Shown here piece by piece: positions 32,504 to 41,190 of a stretch of 61,916 bases of DNA; within the stretch, counting starts at the first letter, position 1, and each line of letters starts with the position of its first letter. The position numbers were made by a program, and so were the translations under genes. This DNA comes from Kribbella sandramycini (lineage in GTDB: Bacteria; Actinomycetota; Actinomycetes; Propionibacteriales; Kribbellaceae). Location of the stretch: assembly GCF_013131805.1 (NCBI RefSeq), contig NZ_JABJRC010000017.1, positions 1 through 61,916 of the forward strand, read 5' to 3'. The notes below the pieces were generated by a model, which saw nothing but the letters and a program-made list of their open reading frames with translations, made no database searches and was not told where the DNA came from.

Positions 32504-33193
32504 TCAGTCGATGGATGCCCGCAGGATCATGAAGGGCGGTTTGGCGGCGAGGGGGCTCGGGGCGTCGGCGGCTGGGGAGATGCGCTTGATGGTTCGGTAG
32601 CCGGCCGCGTGGAGGCTGTTGGTGAGGGCCTCCAGGGACCAGCTGCCGGATTGGAAGCTGAACGAGTCGTCGTTGTGGAAGATGGTGGCGACGTAGGGGA
32701 GGCGGCCGTCGACGGCGGGGCCGTTCGGGTGTTGCTGGACGCCGTACTGCTTGGCGTGGGTGCCCAGGAAGTCCCAGTCCGCGTCGGCGTTGGTGGTCAC
32801 GAGCAGCAGCTCGTGGCCTGCGGTCGCGAAACCTTTGATCATGGCATCGAGGTCGGCGCGGGTCTCCGCGTGATTGACCAGCCAGAGTGCGGCCACCAGG
32901 TCGAACCGCCCGTCCAGGGCACCGAGCGTCGCATCGCCGAGCAGGTACTCGATCTCGTCCGGAAACGACCTCGCGACCGCGATCATCTCCGCCGACAGAT
33001 CGACGCCGACGACCCGCTCGGCACCCTGCGCGGCGAACAACCGGCTGTAGAACCCCGTCCCACACCCGACGTCCAGCACCGTACGCCCACTCAGGTCACC
33101 TACCTCGGCCAGCACAGCCGCCTGCTGGAACTGTCCCGCGATCGACAGGTTCCACCGGTCGTACCGATTCGCCAGCGTGGCATACGTCTCCAT
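32504..33193 (-). CDS. Class I SAM-dependent methyltransferase
   Basis: The product has 229 residues. TVLDVGCGTGFYSRLF is the SAM-binding motif I, VVGVDLSAEMIAVA motif II, and LLGDATLGALDGRFDLVAALWLVNH motifs III-IV, as in ubiquinone/menaquinone-type methyltransferases. The methyl acceptor is unknown. Its 3' end overlaps the extended frame of the OsmC-like gene, which follows it directly. A spacer of about 60 bp separates it from the kinase operon upstream. Confidence 0.9.
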   Translation of the reverse strand: METYATLANRYDRWNLSIAGQFQQAAVLAEVGDLSGRTVLDVGCGTGFYSRLFAAQGAERVVGVDLSAEMIAVARSFPDEIEYLLGDATLGALDGRFDLVAALWLVNHAETRADLDAMIKGFATAGHELLLVTTNADADWDFLGTHAKQYGVQQHPNGPAVDGRLPYVATIFHNDDSFSFQSGSWSLEALTNSLHAAGYRTIKRISPAADAPSPLAAKPPFMILRASID

Positions 33194-33253
33194 CGTTCCC
33201 CCGAACCTCTCGTTGCCGGACGCACCGAGTCTGTCAGCCGGCGCCGAGCGCGA

Positions 33254-35071
33254 TCACTCCTTGGCCCGGACGGCCGGACGAGCGGCCTGATCGGGCAGCC
33301 CGGGGAGGCGGAGGGTGAAGGTTGAGCCTTGGTCGGGGGTGCTGGTGACGGTGGCGGTGCCGTGGTGGGCTTCGATGAGGCTGCGGACGATGGGGAGGCC
33401 GAGGCCGCTGCCGCCGGTGTGGCGGTTGCGGGACTGGTCGGCGCGCCAGAAGCGGTCGAAAACCTTGGGGAGGTCGGCGGGGGCGATGCCGGCGCCGGTG
33501 TCGATGACGTCGATGACGATGTGGTCGGCGTCCGGGCGGCCTTCGAGGCGGACGGCGCCGCCGGCGGGGGTGAAGCGGAGGGCGTTGGCGACCAGGTTGC
33601 CGATCGCCTGGCGGAGGCGGACGGGGTCGGCGTCCAGCTCGAGGTCGCCGATGGTTGCCGCAGACAACGTGATGCCGGCGTGTTCGGCCTGGGCGCGGTA
33701 GGTGGCGACGACCTGGTCGAGGAGCAGGCCGAGGTAGACGCGTTCGGGGTGGATGCGCAGCGTCCCGGCGTCGGCGGTGGCCAGATCGCGGAGGTCGTCG
33801 ATGATGTGCTGGAGCAGCGCGGCCTCCTCGCTGAGCGAGGCGATGAAGGCGGCGTCGGGCTGCGCGACGCCGTCCTCGACGGCCTCCAGCCAGCCGCGGA
33901 TGTTGCTCAGCGGCGTCCGCAGCTCGTGCGCGATATCGCTGACCATTGCCCGGCGCAACGATTCGGTCTTCGCCCGGCGGTCGGCCAGCTCGTTGAACGC
34001 CAGCGACAGCTGACCGATCTCGTCGCGGCCGCGGACCCGCACCCGGATGTTCTCGTCGCCACCGGTCATCTGCCGGGACGCCTTGGTCAGCGCGCGCAGC
34101 GGCTGCACCAGCCGGACCCCGCCGACGACGGCGATCAGCACGGTGACCCCGAGGATGGCGGCCGCGACCCCGGCGATGCGCTTCTGGTTCGCGGGCGACA
34201 GGTCGAACTCGGCCGCGGCTGCCTCGTTCTGCGTGCTGACGAACAGCAGCGCGAGCGGCGCGACGTACGGCTTCAGGATCACTCGCCGAGCGTCCAGCAG
34301 GCAGGTGTCGACGGCGTCCGGATCGGGTGGCGGCGGGACCGCGCGCGACTCCTGCGCGGTCGGCCCGCGTACGATCCCCCAGCTCAGATCGGCCTGCAGC
34401 TTGATCGGCATCACCGGCCCGCGCGCGTTCAGGCAGGTGTTGACCGCCTTCTGCAACCGCTCGTACGCCGCCAGCTGCGGCGGCTCGACGACCCGCAGCT
34501 CGTCGCCGTCGCACCCCTCGATGGTGCCCGGCGGCGCGCCTTCGATCGCGGGCCGCCCGTACGCGTCGACGACGATCTTCCCTTGCGCGGAACGGGTCTG
34601 CACACACGTCAGCACCCGCTTCGCGATGCCGTTGTACTTCGTCCGTTGCGCCGCGGTGAGCGCGAACGGGCCGACCACCCGCGTGTCGATCAGCTCCCCG
34701 CCGGTGTTCACCTTGGTCAGGTCCCGGCTGACGCGCAGCGGGTCGATCAGCGCCGAGCCGTCCCGGTCGCGCGGGACCGGTTTGCCGGCGATCGGCGTCC
34801 GGTCGCGTTCGGTCAAGGTGATCTGCCGGTCCAGCTCGATCTCGAGGCGGGTGAGCACCGGCTCGATCCCCGCCCAGCTCTTGTGGGTGGCGGCGTACTC
34901 GATCAGGGTCTGGTAGATCCGCGCGTCGTCGGCCAGCGCCTGGCCCTGCTGCTCCTGGATCGCGACCGTCGTACTGCGGGCCGCGAGCCAGGCCGTGGCC
35001 GCGATCGAGCAGAGCGCGATCAGGACTGCGCCGGCCAACAGCCGGACCAGCACACTGCGCCGGGCGGCCAT
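33254..35071 (-). CDS. Sensor histidine kinase
   Basis: The product has 605 residues. Membrane helices at about 8-30 and 298-320 enclose a 265-residue extracellular sensor domain with four Cys (156, 187, 213, 257), allowing two disulfides. A HAMP domain (321-372), a HisKA domain with His382 in SDIAHELRTPLSN, and a HATPase domain with VANALRF, DTGAGI and GGSGLGLPI follow. The ATG is one base after the stop of the response regulator gene. It is the last gene of the efflux operon and probably senses the exported or toxic compound. Confidence 0.93.
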   Translation of the reverse strand: MAARRSVLVRLLAGAVLIALCSIAATAWLAARSTTVAIQEQQGQALADDARIYQTLIEYAATHKSWAGIEPVLTRLEIELDRQITLTERDRTPIAGKPVPRDRDGSALIDPLRVSRDLTKVNTGGELIDTRVVGPFALTAAQRTKYNGIAKRVLTCVQTRSAQGKIVVDAYGRPAIEGAPPGTIEGCDGDELRVVEPPQLAAYERLQKAVNTCLNARGPVMPIKLQADLSWGIVRGPTAQESRAVPPPPDPDAVDTCLLDARRVILKPYVAPLALLFVSTQNEAAAAEFDLSPANQKRIAGVAAAILGVTVLIAVVGGVRLVQPLRALTKASRQMTGGDENIRVRVRGRDEIGQLSLAFNELADRRAKTESLRRAMVSDIAHELRTPLSNIRGWLEAVEDGVAQPDAAFIASLSEEAALLQHIIDDLRDLATADAGTLRIHPERVYLGLLLDQVVATYRAQAEHAGITLSAATIGDLELDADPVRLRQAIGNLVANALRFTPAGGAVRLEGRPDADHIVIDVIDTGAGIAPADLPKVFDRFWRADQSRNRHTGGSGLGLPIVRSLIEAHHGTATVTSTPDQGSTFTLRLPGLPDQAARPAVRAKE

Positions 35072-35072
35072 C

Positions 35073-35762
35073 TCAGCCGTCGGCCAGCTTGTAGCCGACC
35101 CCGTAGACGGTCAGCAGCCGGACCGGACGCCGCGGGTCCGGCTCGATCTTCTTCCGCAGGTTCAGCACATGCGTGTCGATCGTCCGGGTGGTGATGTACT
35201 GGTCGACGCCGTGCAGGTTCTCCAGCAGCTGGGCCCGGGTGAAGACCCGGTGCGGCCGGGCCGCCATCGTCGCGATCAGCCGGAACTCGCCCGGCGTGCA
35301 CGAAATCTGGTTGCCGTCGGCAAACAGCTCGTGCCGCTCCAGATCGACCGCGACGCCCCCGACCCGCAGTAGCGTGTTCGGCTCGGCCGTCGCGGATCCG
35401 CGGGTACGCCGCAGCAGCGTGCGGACCCGGGCCGCCAGCTCCCGCGGGCTGAACGGTTTGGTCATGTAGTCGTCCGCGCCGAGGTCGAGCCCGAGCAGCA
35501 GGTCGTCCTCCTCGGCCCGGGCAGTCAGCATCAGCACCGGCAGGTCGGTCTCCTGACGGAGGATCCGGCAGACGTCGAGCCCGTCGACGCCGGGCAGCAT
35601 CACGTCCAGCACGAGCAGGTCGGGCTGCCGCCGGCGGACTTCCTCCAGCGCGGACCGGCCGTCGTGGACGACGATCACCGTGTGGTTCTCCAGCTCGAGG
35701 TAGCGCCGGACGAGCTCGGCCTGTTTCTCGTCGTCCTCGGCGAGCACGACCTGCGCACACAT
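35073..35762 (-). CDS. OmpR-type response regulator
   Basis: The product has 229 residues. The receiver domain has the acidic pair Asp10-Asp11, phosphoacceptor Asp53 in LLVLDVMLPG and the Lys in YMTKPFSP. The C-terminal winged helix contains TPGEFRLIATMAARPHRVFTRAQLL and TIDTHVLNLRKKI. No ribosome-binding site precedes ATG 35762, but TATAGT (minus strand, 35775-35770) stands 7 nt before it, pointing to an internal leaderless promoter in addition to read-through from the permease gene. It forms a pair with the kinase. Confidence 0.93.
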   Translation of the reverse strand: MCAQVVLAEDDEKQAELVRRYLELENHTVIVVHDGRSALEEVRRRQPDLLVLDVMLPGVDGLDVCRILRQETDLPVLMLTARAEEDDLLLGLDLGADDYMTKPFSPRELAARVRTLLRRTRGSATAEPNTLLRVGGVAVDLERHELFADGNQISCTPGEFRLIATMAARPHRVFTRAQLLENLHGVDQYITTRTIDTHVLNLRKKIEPDPRRPVRLLTVYGVGYKLADG

Positions 35763-35785
35763 GGTGTCGACTATAGGCGGCCGGA

Positions 35786-37006
35786 TCAATCTGCTGCCAG
35801 CGCTTCCGTTGGCGTGAGCAACGATGCCCGGACGGCCGGATACACCCCGGCCAGAACGCCGACCGCGATCGAGGCGCCGAGCCCGGTGAGCACCGCGGAC
35901 GCCGGGATCACCACCGGCCAGTGCTGCGATTCGGCGTACCCGATCACGCCGAGCACACCGAGGACCGCGCCCATCGCGCCGCCGATCGCGCACAGCACGA
36001 TCGACTCGGTCAGGAACTGCCCGCGGATCTGCCGCCGGTTCGCGCCGAGCGCGCGCCGCAATCCGATCTCGCGCCGGCGCTCCAGCACCGAGATGACCAT
36101 CGTGTTCGCGACGCCGATCCCGCCGACGAGCAGCGCGACCCCGGCAAGCCCGAGAAACAGCGTGGAGAACGCGTTCTGGGTGATCCGCTTGGCGGCCAGC
36201 GCCTCCGACGGCCGGCTGACCTGGACCAGGCCCGGCTGCTCGGGGCTGAGTGTCCGCCCGAGGACGGCGCGGACATCTTCGACCGCGGTGTCGGCGGAGC
36301 GCACGTAGACCACGGTCGGCCGCCCGTCGAACCCGAGGCTGGCCTTGGCGGCCTCCCACCCGACCAGCACGGACTGTTCCAGGTCGGGGGCCAGCGGGGA
36401 TTTCGCGAGGATGCCGATCACCGTGAACCAGGTGTCGTTGAGCAGAATCCGGGGCAGTGGTTGCCCGATCGGCAGGCTCGTGATCCCCAACCAGGTGGCG
36501 GCTTTCGCGCCGAGCACCACGGTCGGGAACTTGTCCGTTGCCGGCGACAAGAACTTCCCCGAGTACATCGTCGTCCCGAGCAGCTCGGCCAGGTTCGGCG
36601 TCCCGGCCAGGACGGTGATCCCGCTGCCGCTGGACGTCGTGTCGAGTTTGTCCGACCGCCGGACGCTCGCGTGCACGTTCGCCACACCGCTCGCGTCTCG
36701 CACCGGGCCGATCCGCCCGGCCATCCCGACCGCCTCGGCCGGCAGCCCGGCGGCCGTATCGCTCTGCCCGCTCGCATCCGGTACGGCGGCCGCGCGCAGC
36801 AGGTTCGGCCCCAACGTCGACAACTCGTCCAGCACCGCTTGCTGACTGGACGCCGGAATCCCGGTCACCACGATCATCGTGGCGATCCCGATCGAGATCC
36901 CCAGCGCGGACAGGGCCGCGCGCAGCGGCCGGGTCCGGAGCCGGGTGAGCCCGAGCAGCAGCAGGTCGGAGAAGGCCAGCCGGACCGGCTGGGTCAGCCG
37001 GGTCAT
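35786..37006 (-). CDS. MacB-type ABC transporter permease
   Basis: The product has 406 residues. One N-terminal membrane helix, a large extracellular MacB-like domain (about 45-270), and three C-terminal helices with the FtsX signature GIGVANTMVISVLERRREIGLRRALGANRRQI. The start overlaps the ATPase stop by 4 bp (ATGA). With the ATPase and adaptor it should form a mechanotransmission exporter for peptides, lipids or antibiotics. Confidence 0.92.
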   Translation of the reverse strand: MTRLTQPVRLAFSDLLLLGLTRLRTRPLRAALSALGISIGIATMIVVTGIPASSQQAVLDELSTLGPNLLRAAAVPDASGQSDTAAGLPAEAVGMAGRIGPVRDASGVANVHASVRRSDKLDTTSSGSGITVLAGTPNLAELLGTTMYSGKFLSPATDKFPTVVLGAKAATWLGITSLPIGQPLPRILLNDTWFTVIGILAKSPLAPDLEQSVLVGWEAAKASLGFDGRPTVVYVRSADTAVEDVRAVLGRTLSPEQPGLVQVSRPSEALAAKRITQNAFSTLFLGLAGVALLVGGIGVANTMVISVLERRREIGLRRALGANRRQIRGQFLTESIVLCAIGGAMGAVLGVLGVIGYAESQHWPVVIPASAVLTGLGASIAVGVLAGVYPAVRASLLTPTEALAAD

Positions 37007-37671
37007 GCGGCGGTCACCAGGTGGCCGTCGCGCATCTCGAGCCGCCGGGGGAGCTGGGCGGCGATGTCCCGATCGTGAGTGATGACGGCGATCGTCGTAC
37101 CGGCGGCGTGCAGCTGGTTGAGCAACTCCAGCACGGCGAGCCCGTTGGCGGTGTCGAGTGCGCCGGTCGGTTCGTCGGCGAGGACGACGGACGGGTTGTT
37201 GACCAGCGCGCGGGCGATCGCGACCCGTTGCCGCTCACCGCCGGAGAGTTCGTGCGGGCGGTGGCCGGCGCGATGGGACAACCCGACTTTGGCGAGCGCC
37301 TCCAGGGCCAGCGGCTTACGGGCCCGGCGCGGCGTTCCGGCGTACAGGAGACCGGTCGCGACGTTCTCGGTGGCGGTGTGGCCGTCGGAGAGGTGGAACT
37401 GCTGGAAGACGAAACCGATCGAGCGACCGCGCAGCGCGGAGAGCTCGCGATCGGACAGCGTCGCGACGTCGTGCCCGCTGATCGCGACCGTTCCCGCGGT
37501 CGGGCGGTCGAGGGTGCCCATCAGGTTGAGCAGCGTCGACTTACCCGAGCCGGACGGGCCGACGATCGCGACCAGCTCGCCGGACTCGATCCGCAGCGAG
37601 ACGTCGTCGAGCGCGCGGACGCCGCCGGGGTACTCCTTGACGGCATGGCTGAGTTCGACCACCGCGGTCAT
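37003..37671 (-). CDS. MacB/LolD-type ABC transporter ATP-binding protein
   Basis: The product has 222 residues. Walker A is GPSGSGKST, the signature LSGGERQRVAIARAL, Walker B VVLADEPTG, followed by the ALD D-loop and the H-loop in VITHD. ELSHAVKEYPGGVRALDDV at the start fits the LolD/MacB group. Both ends overlap neighbours by 4 bp, so it is tightly coupled to the adaptor and the permease. Confidence 0.95.
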   Translation of the reverse strand: MTAVVELSHAVKEYPGGVRALDDVSLRIESGELVAIVGPSGSGKSTLLNLMGTLDRPTAGTVAISGHDVATLSDRELSALRGRSIGFVFQQFHLSDGHTATENVATGLLYAGTPRRARKPLALEALAKVGLSHRAGHRPHELSGGERQRVAIARALVNNPSVVLADEPTGALDTANGLAVLELLNQLHAAGTTIAVITHDRDIAAQLPRRLEMRDGHLVTAA

Positions 37672-38783
37672 GACGTGGTCACCACTTTCTGCCCCTCCTG
37701 CAGGCCGTCGCCGGTGATCTCGACGTTGCCGTCGGCAAACATCCCGGTCTCGACCGCGACCAGGGTGGTCGTCGTCCCGCTGACGACCTGGACGGCGTAC
37801 CCGCCCTCGCGCAGCGCGAGCAGCGCCGCGACCGGGACCACCAGGACGTTCTTGTGACTCGGACCGGGGACGACGACCTGCACCGGGCCGGAGTCGAGGC
37901 CCTTGCTGTCGGTTTGGTTCGCGAGTCCGATGGTCGCGGCCAGTTGCGGCTTCTTGGTGCCGTCGGACGGGCCGCCGTCCGGCGGGGGAGTGGCGTCGGT
38001 GCTGATACTGCGGATCGTGCCGGAGGTGGTCTTCCCGCTCGGCAGGTTGAGCTTGACCTTCACACCGGCCTTGATGCCCTCGGTCGCATCGGCGTCGAAC
38101 GAGAGCGTGACGACCTTCTCGGTCGAGGTGATATCGAGGACGTCGGCCGCGGCCGGGTCACCCAGGGCCGCCTTCAGCGCGTTGATCCGGACGGCGCCAG
38201 GCAGCACGACGACCGTGGCCGGATCGATGACGCCGGTCGGCTGCTGGTCGAGCGACTCCTGCCACTTCTTGACGGCCTTGGTGGTCGCGTCGGTCAGCTT
38301 GTCGGTCGTGGTGTTCGGCAGGAAGCCGAGGGCGGTCAGGTTCTGCTTGACCACTCTGACATCGGGACCGCTCAACGGCTTGTCCTTGACCGGAGGCGAG
38401 GTCGGCGGCGGACTGGCCGGCGGCGCGGCTTTGCCAACCGGACGGAACAGTGGGGTGCTCCCGTAGAACAGCACCACCGGCTTGTCGTCCACCCGGTACA
38501 GCACCTCACCGCGCCCTACTGTGGTGCTTGCCTTTGGCAACCAGGTGATCGTTCCGGTCGCCTTGCCCTTCACGGTGCTGCTACCGCCGTAGCCCAGCTG
38601 ACCCGCCAGCTCCTTCGACCGGGACAGCGTGGTGCGGGTGATCGCCACCGTCTGGGCCGGGTCCGGGCCGTCGGTGGCGGCGGCCGGTTGCGGACGGTCG
38701 ACGTACCGGAAGACGGCCAGGCCGCCGCCGGTCAGCACCGCCAGCAGCACGACACCGGTGAGCACGCGTCGCCGAGAGCTCAC
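37668..38783 (-). CDS. Membrane-fusion adaptor (MacA/HlyD-like) with peptidoglycan-binding domain
   Basis: The product has 371 residues. A single N-terminal membrane helix (VLTGVVLLAVLTGGGLAVF) anchors it outside. A lipoyl/barrel region (GQLGYGGSSTVKGKATGTITWLP), a PGBD-like insert (LSGPDVRVVKQNLTALGFLP), then a beta-barrel and C-terminal domain (VLVVPVAALLALREGGYAVQVV) follow. This arrangement is common in Gram-positive MacB-type exporters. The GTG start overlaps the lipoprotein stop (GTGA). Confidence 0.9.
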   Translation of the reverse strand: MSSRRRVLTGVVLLAVLTGGGLAVFRYVDRPQPAAATDGPDPAQTVAITRTTLSRSKELAGQLGYGGSSTVKGKATGTITWLPKASTTVGRGEVLYRVDDKPVVLFYGSTPLFRPVGKAAPPASPPPTSPPVKDKPLSGPDVRVVKQNLTALGFLPNTTTDKLTDATTKAVKKWQESLDQQPTGVIDPATVVVLPGAVRINALKAALGDPAAADVLDITSTEKVVTLSFDADATEGIKAGVKVKLNLPSGKTTSGTIRSISTDATPPPDGGPSDGTKKPQLAATIGLANQTDSKGLDSGPVQVVVPGPSHKNVLVVPVAALLALREGGYAVQVVSGTTTTLVAVETGMFADGNVEITGDGLQEGQKVVTTS

Positions 38784-39391
38784 TTGCCGGCCACCTCGCG
38801 CTGGCACTGCGGCATCAGGTTCATGCCCTTGGTGATGGATTCCATGTCGTTGTTCTTGCCGCCGAGGGACGGGCCGACGATGCCGGACGACGTGTCCGAC
38901 GACAGCTCGACGTACTTGACGCCCTTGTCCCTGAGGCACTGCACGACCTTGCGGCCGAAATCGAGCGCGTCCGGGTTCTTGGCGTCCACCTCCCAGGCGG
39001 GCAGCGGCAGCTTCGGCGCGCAGACCTTGCCCGCGGTCTTGGCCTTCTTCGGGTCGGTCGTCGGCCCGTCGCCGAGGACGCCGGCCTGCTTGCGCTCGGC
39101 GTAGACGTCGATGCCGTTGTCCTTCATACAGGCCAGGTACGGCTCGAGCAGCCGCTTGCGGTCGGCGTCGGTCATGTCGATCCGCTCCCGCACCCGCCCG
39201 GCGTCCGGATCGGCCGGCGCCTTGGCGGTGGTCTTCTTCCCCGGGGTCGGCGTCTTCAGCGTCGCGACCTCCGGCGCCTTGCCGGTGTCCTGGCTCTGCG
39301 CCTGGGTGTCCGCCTTGGAGCTCGCGCACCCGGCGGCCAGCGCGGCCGCCAGCAGCAGCGGAGCCCATCGCAACAGTCTTCTGCTCGTCAT
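38780..39391 (-). CDS. Lipoprotein at the head of the efflux operon
   Basis: The product has 203 residues. It starts MTSRRLLRWAPLLLAAALAAGC, with a lipobox Cys at about 22. The mature domain has conserved-looking motifs RKRLLEPYLACMKDNGIDVYA and FGRKVVQCLRDKGVKYVEL, each with a Cys, plus one in KVCAPKLP. Similar lipoproteins accompany MacA-like adaptors in actinobacteria. It is the first gene of the six-gene operon and overlaps the adaptor by 4 bp. The function is unknown; it may capture the substrate. Confidence 0.8.
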   Translation of the reverse strand: MTSRRLLRWAPLLLAAALAAGCASSKADTQAQSQDTGKAPEVATLKTPTPGKKTTAKAPADPDAGRVRERIDMTDADRKRLLEPYLACMKDNGIDVYAERKQAGVLGDGPTTDPKKAKTAGKVCAPKLPLPAWEVDAKNPDALDFGRKVVQCLRDKGVKYVELSSDTSSGIVGPSLGGKNNDMESITKGMNLMPQCQREVAGK

Positions 39392-39455
39392 ACCCGCCAC
39401 GATGCCGAGCGAATGTCAGGGACTTGTCCGGGCTGGGTGCGCATCCTGTCCGCGC

Positions 39456-39488
39456 TTGCAAAGAACTGTTTGCAAAGTTATCTTTGCA
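39456..39488. promoter_or_regulatory. Operator of the ArsR-type gene
   Basis: TGCAAAG occurs directly repeated at 39457 and 39471 (14 bp apart) and inverted as CTTTGCA at 39482. The last two form a perfect 7-bp dyad with a TTAT spacer ending 2 nt before the ATG. It covers a probable -10 (TTATCT, 39478-39483). Confidence 0.65.
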
Positions 39489-39490
39489 TC

Positions 39491-40072
39491 ATGTCCGAAC
39501 GAGCTCCCGCCCTGGAGACGGCCGCGCTGCGCGCGCTGGCGCACCCGCTGCGGGTCCGCATCCTCGACGAGTTGTCGATGTACGGGCCGCTGACGGCCAG
39601 TGGCCTCGGCGCCCGGCTCGGCGAGTCCAGCGGCGCGACCAGCTACCACCTGCGCCAGCTGGAGAAACACGGATTGGTGGCCGAGGACGCCGGTCGCGGC
39701 ACGGCGCGGGAGCGCTGGTGGATGCGGCGTCCCGGCTCGATCACGCTGCCCGCGGCGCACGACCAGCCCAGCGGCAGTGCCGAGCGGCTCGCGACCGAGC
39801 TGATCGACGCGGAGTGGATGCGCCGCCGCGACGAGACCGTCCGGGAGTTTCGCGCGGACGGCGAGCAGACGTTCGGCCCCGAGTGGCTCGACGTCGCGTC
39901 GTTCGACACCGTCAATCTGCGGCTGACCGCGGCCGAGCTCGGCGAGCTGATGGCCGAGCTGGATGCCGTGATCGCCCGCCGTCTCGCGCTGCCCAGATCG
40001 CCGTCCGCGCGGCCGGTGCAGTTGCAGGTCAATGCCTTCCCGCTGGTCCGCGGCGAAGCCGACAAGGAGTAG
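39491..40072 (+). CDS. ArsR-type helix-turn-helix regulator
   Basis: The product has 193 residues. ALRALAHPLRVRILDELSMYGPLTASGLG and SGATSYHLRQLEKHGLV form an ArsR-like winged helix. The C-terminal half is helical and binds an unknown ligand; no metal-binding Cys motif is seen. The ATG at 39491 begins the homology and has no ribosome-binding site; the dyad and a -10-like box directly before it suggest a leaderless, autoregulated transcript. The epoxide hydrolase gene follows after 5 bp and is probably co-regulated. Confidence 0.9.
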   Translation: MSERAPALETAALRALAHPLRVRILDELSMYGPLTASGLGARLGESSGATSYHLRQLEKHGLVAEDAGRGTARERWWMRRPGSITLPAAHDQPSGSAERLATELIDAEWMRRRDETVREFRADGEQTFGPEWLDVASFDTVNLRLTAAELGELMAELDAVIARRLALPRSPSARPVQLQVNAFPLVRGEADKE

Positions 40073-40077
40073 AGCCA

Positions 40078-41151
40078 ATGGATCCCTTCCGGATCGCAGT
40101 CCCCGACGACGTCCTCGACGAGCTGCGGGCGCGGCTGCGGCGGACGCGCTTCGCCACCCCGACCGCGCCCGGCTGGCAGGCCGGCGTCGACCCCGCCTAT
40201 CTGCGCTCGCTCGTCTCGTACTGGGCCGAGGAGTTCGATTGGCGGCGGGCCGAGGCACGGCTGAACGGCTACCCGCAGTACGTCGAAGCCGGCACGCACT
40301 TCGTGCACCTCGAACGCGACCCGAGTCGGCCGCCCGTCCTCCTCACGCACGGCTGGCCCAGCGCGTTCACCGAGCTCCTCCCGCTGGCCGAGCTGCTCGA
40401 CGTCGACGTCGTGATCGCCACCCTGCCCGGCTTCCTCTGGTCCGAGGCGGCCGAAGGACCGACGACCCGCGCGGCGATCGCCGACCGATTCCACCGGCTG
40501 ATGACCGACACGCTCGGCTACGACCGCTACTTCGCCTTCGGGGGCGATATCGGCGGCTCGGTCTGTGGGTGGCTGGCAACGCAGTACCCGGAGCACGTCG
40601 CCGGTGTGCACGTCGTCCACGGCCCTTTCCCGGCCGAGTATGCCGAGCCGATCACGGCCGCGGAGCAGGTCTGGCTCGACTCCGACGACGAACGCGGCGA
40701 AGCGGACGGCGGCTACCAGGCGATCATCGGCACCAGCCCGGACACGGTCGCCAGCGCCCTGCTCGACTCACCCGCCGGTTTGGCGGCGTTCATCATCGAG
40801 AAGCTCCGCGTCTGGTCCGACTGCGGCGGTGACCTGGAGTCCCGGTTCGACCGCGACACCCTCTGCACGCTCCTCACGCTGTACTGGGTCACCGACTCGA
40901 TCGGTACGTCGTTCCGCCCGTACTTCGACGGCCCGCACAACAAGCCGCGCCCGACCATCACCGTGCCGGTCGCCGTCACCCAGAGCCAGGAGTGGAACAT
41001 GCCGCTCTTCCCGCGGTCGATCGCCGAGCGCGCGGCGTCCGACATCCGCCGCTACCTCGCGCCGGAGCGGGGCGGGCACTTCATGGCTTTCGAGGAGCCC
41101 GAGCTGGTCGCCGCCGAGCTGACCGCATTCATGGCCGGTATCGGTCAGTAG
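40078..41151 (+). CDS. Epoxide hydrolase (EHN family)
   Basis: The product has 357 residues. The N-terminal EHN module is clear (FRIAVPDDVLDELRARLRRTRF, LNGYPQYVEAGTHFVHL). HGWP is the oxyanion motif, GGDIGGSV carries the nucleophile Asp157, and GGHFMAFEEP the catalytic His. Family members hydrolyse epoxides to diols. AAGGAG at 40064-40069 overlaps the end of the ArsR-type gene 5 bp upstream. The two form a repressor-enzyme unit. Confidence 0.9.
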   Translation: MDPFRIAVPDDVLDELRARLRRTRFATPTAPGWQAGVDPAYLRSLVSYWAEEFDWRRAEARLNGYPQYVEAGTHFVHLERDPSRPPVLLTHGWPSAFTELLPLAELLDVDVVIATLPGFLWSEAAEGPTTRAAIADRFHRLMTDTLGYDRYFAFGGDIGGSVCGWLATQYPEHVAGVHVVHGPFPAEYAEPITAAEQVWLDSDDERGEADGGYQAIIGTSPDTVASALLDSPAGLAAFIIEKLRVWSDCGGDLESRFDRDTLCTLLTLYWVTDSIGTSFRPYFDGPHNKPRPTITVPVAVTQSQEWNMPLFPRSIAERAASDIRRYLAPERGGHFMAFEEPELVAAELTAFMAGIGQ

Positions 41152-41190
41152 CCGGGCGCTGACAGTCCGTCCTGCCTAGGCTCGTCGGGT

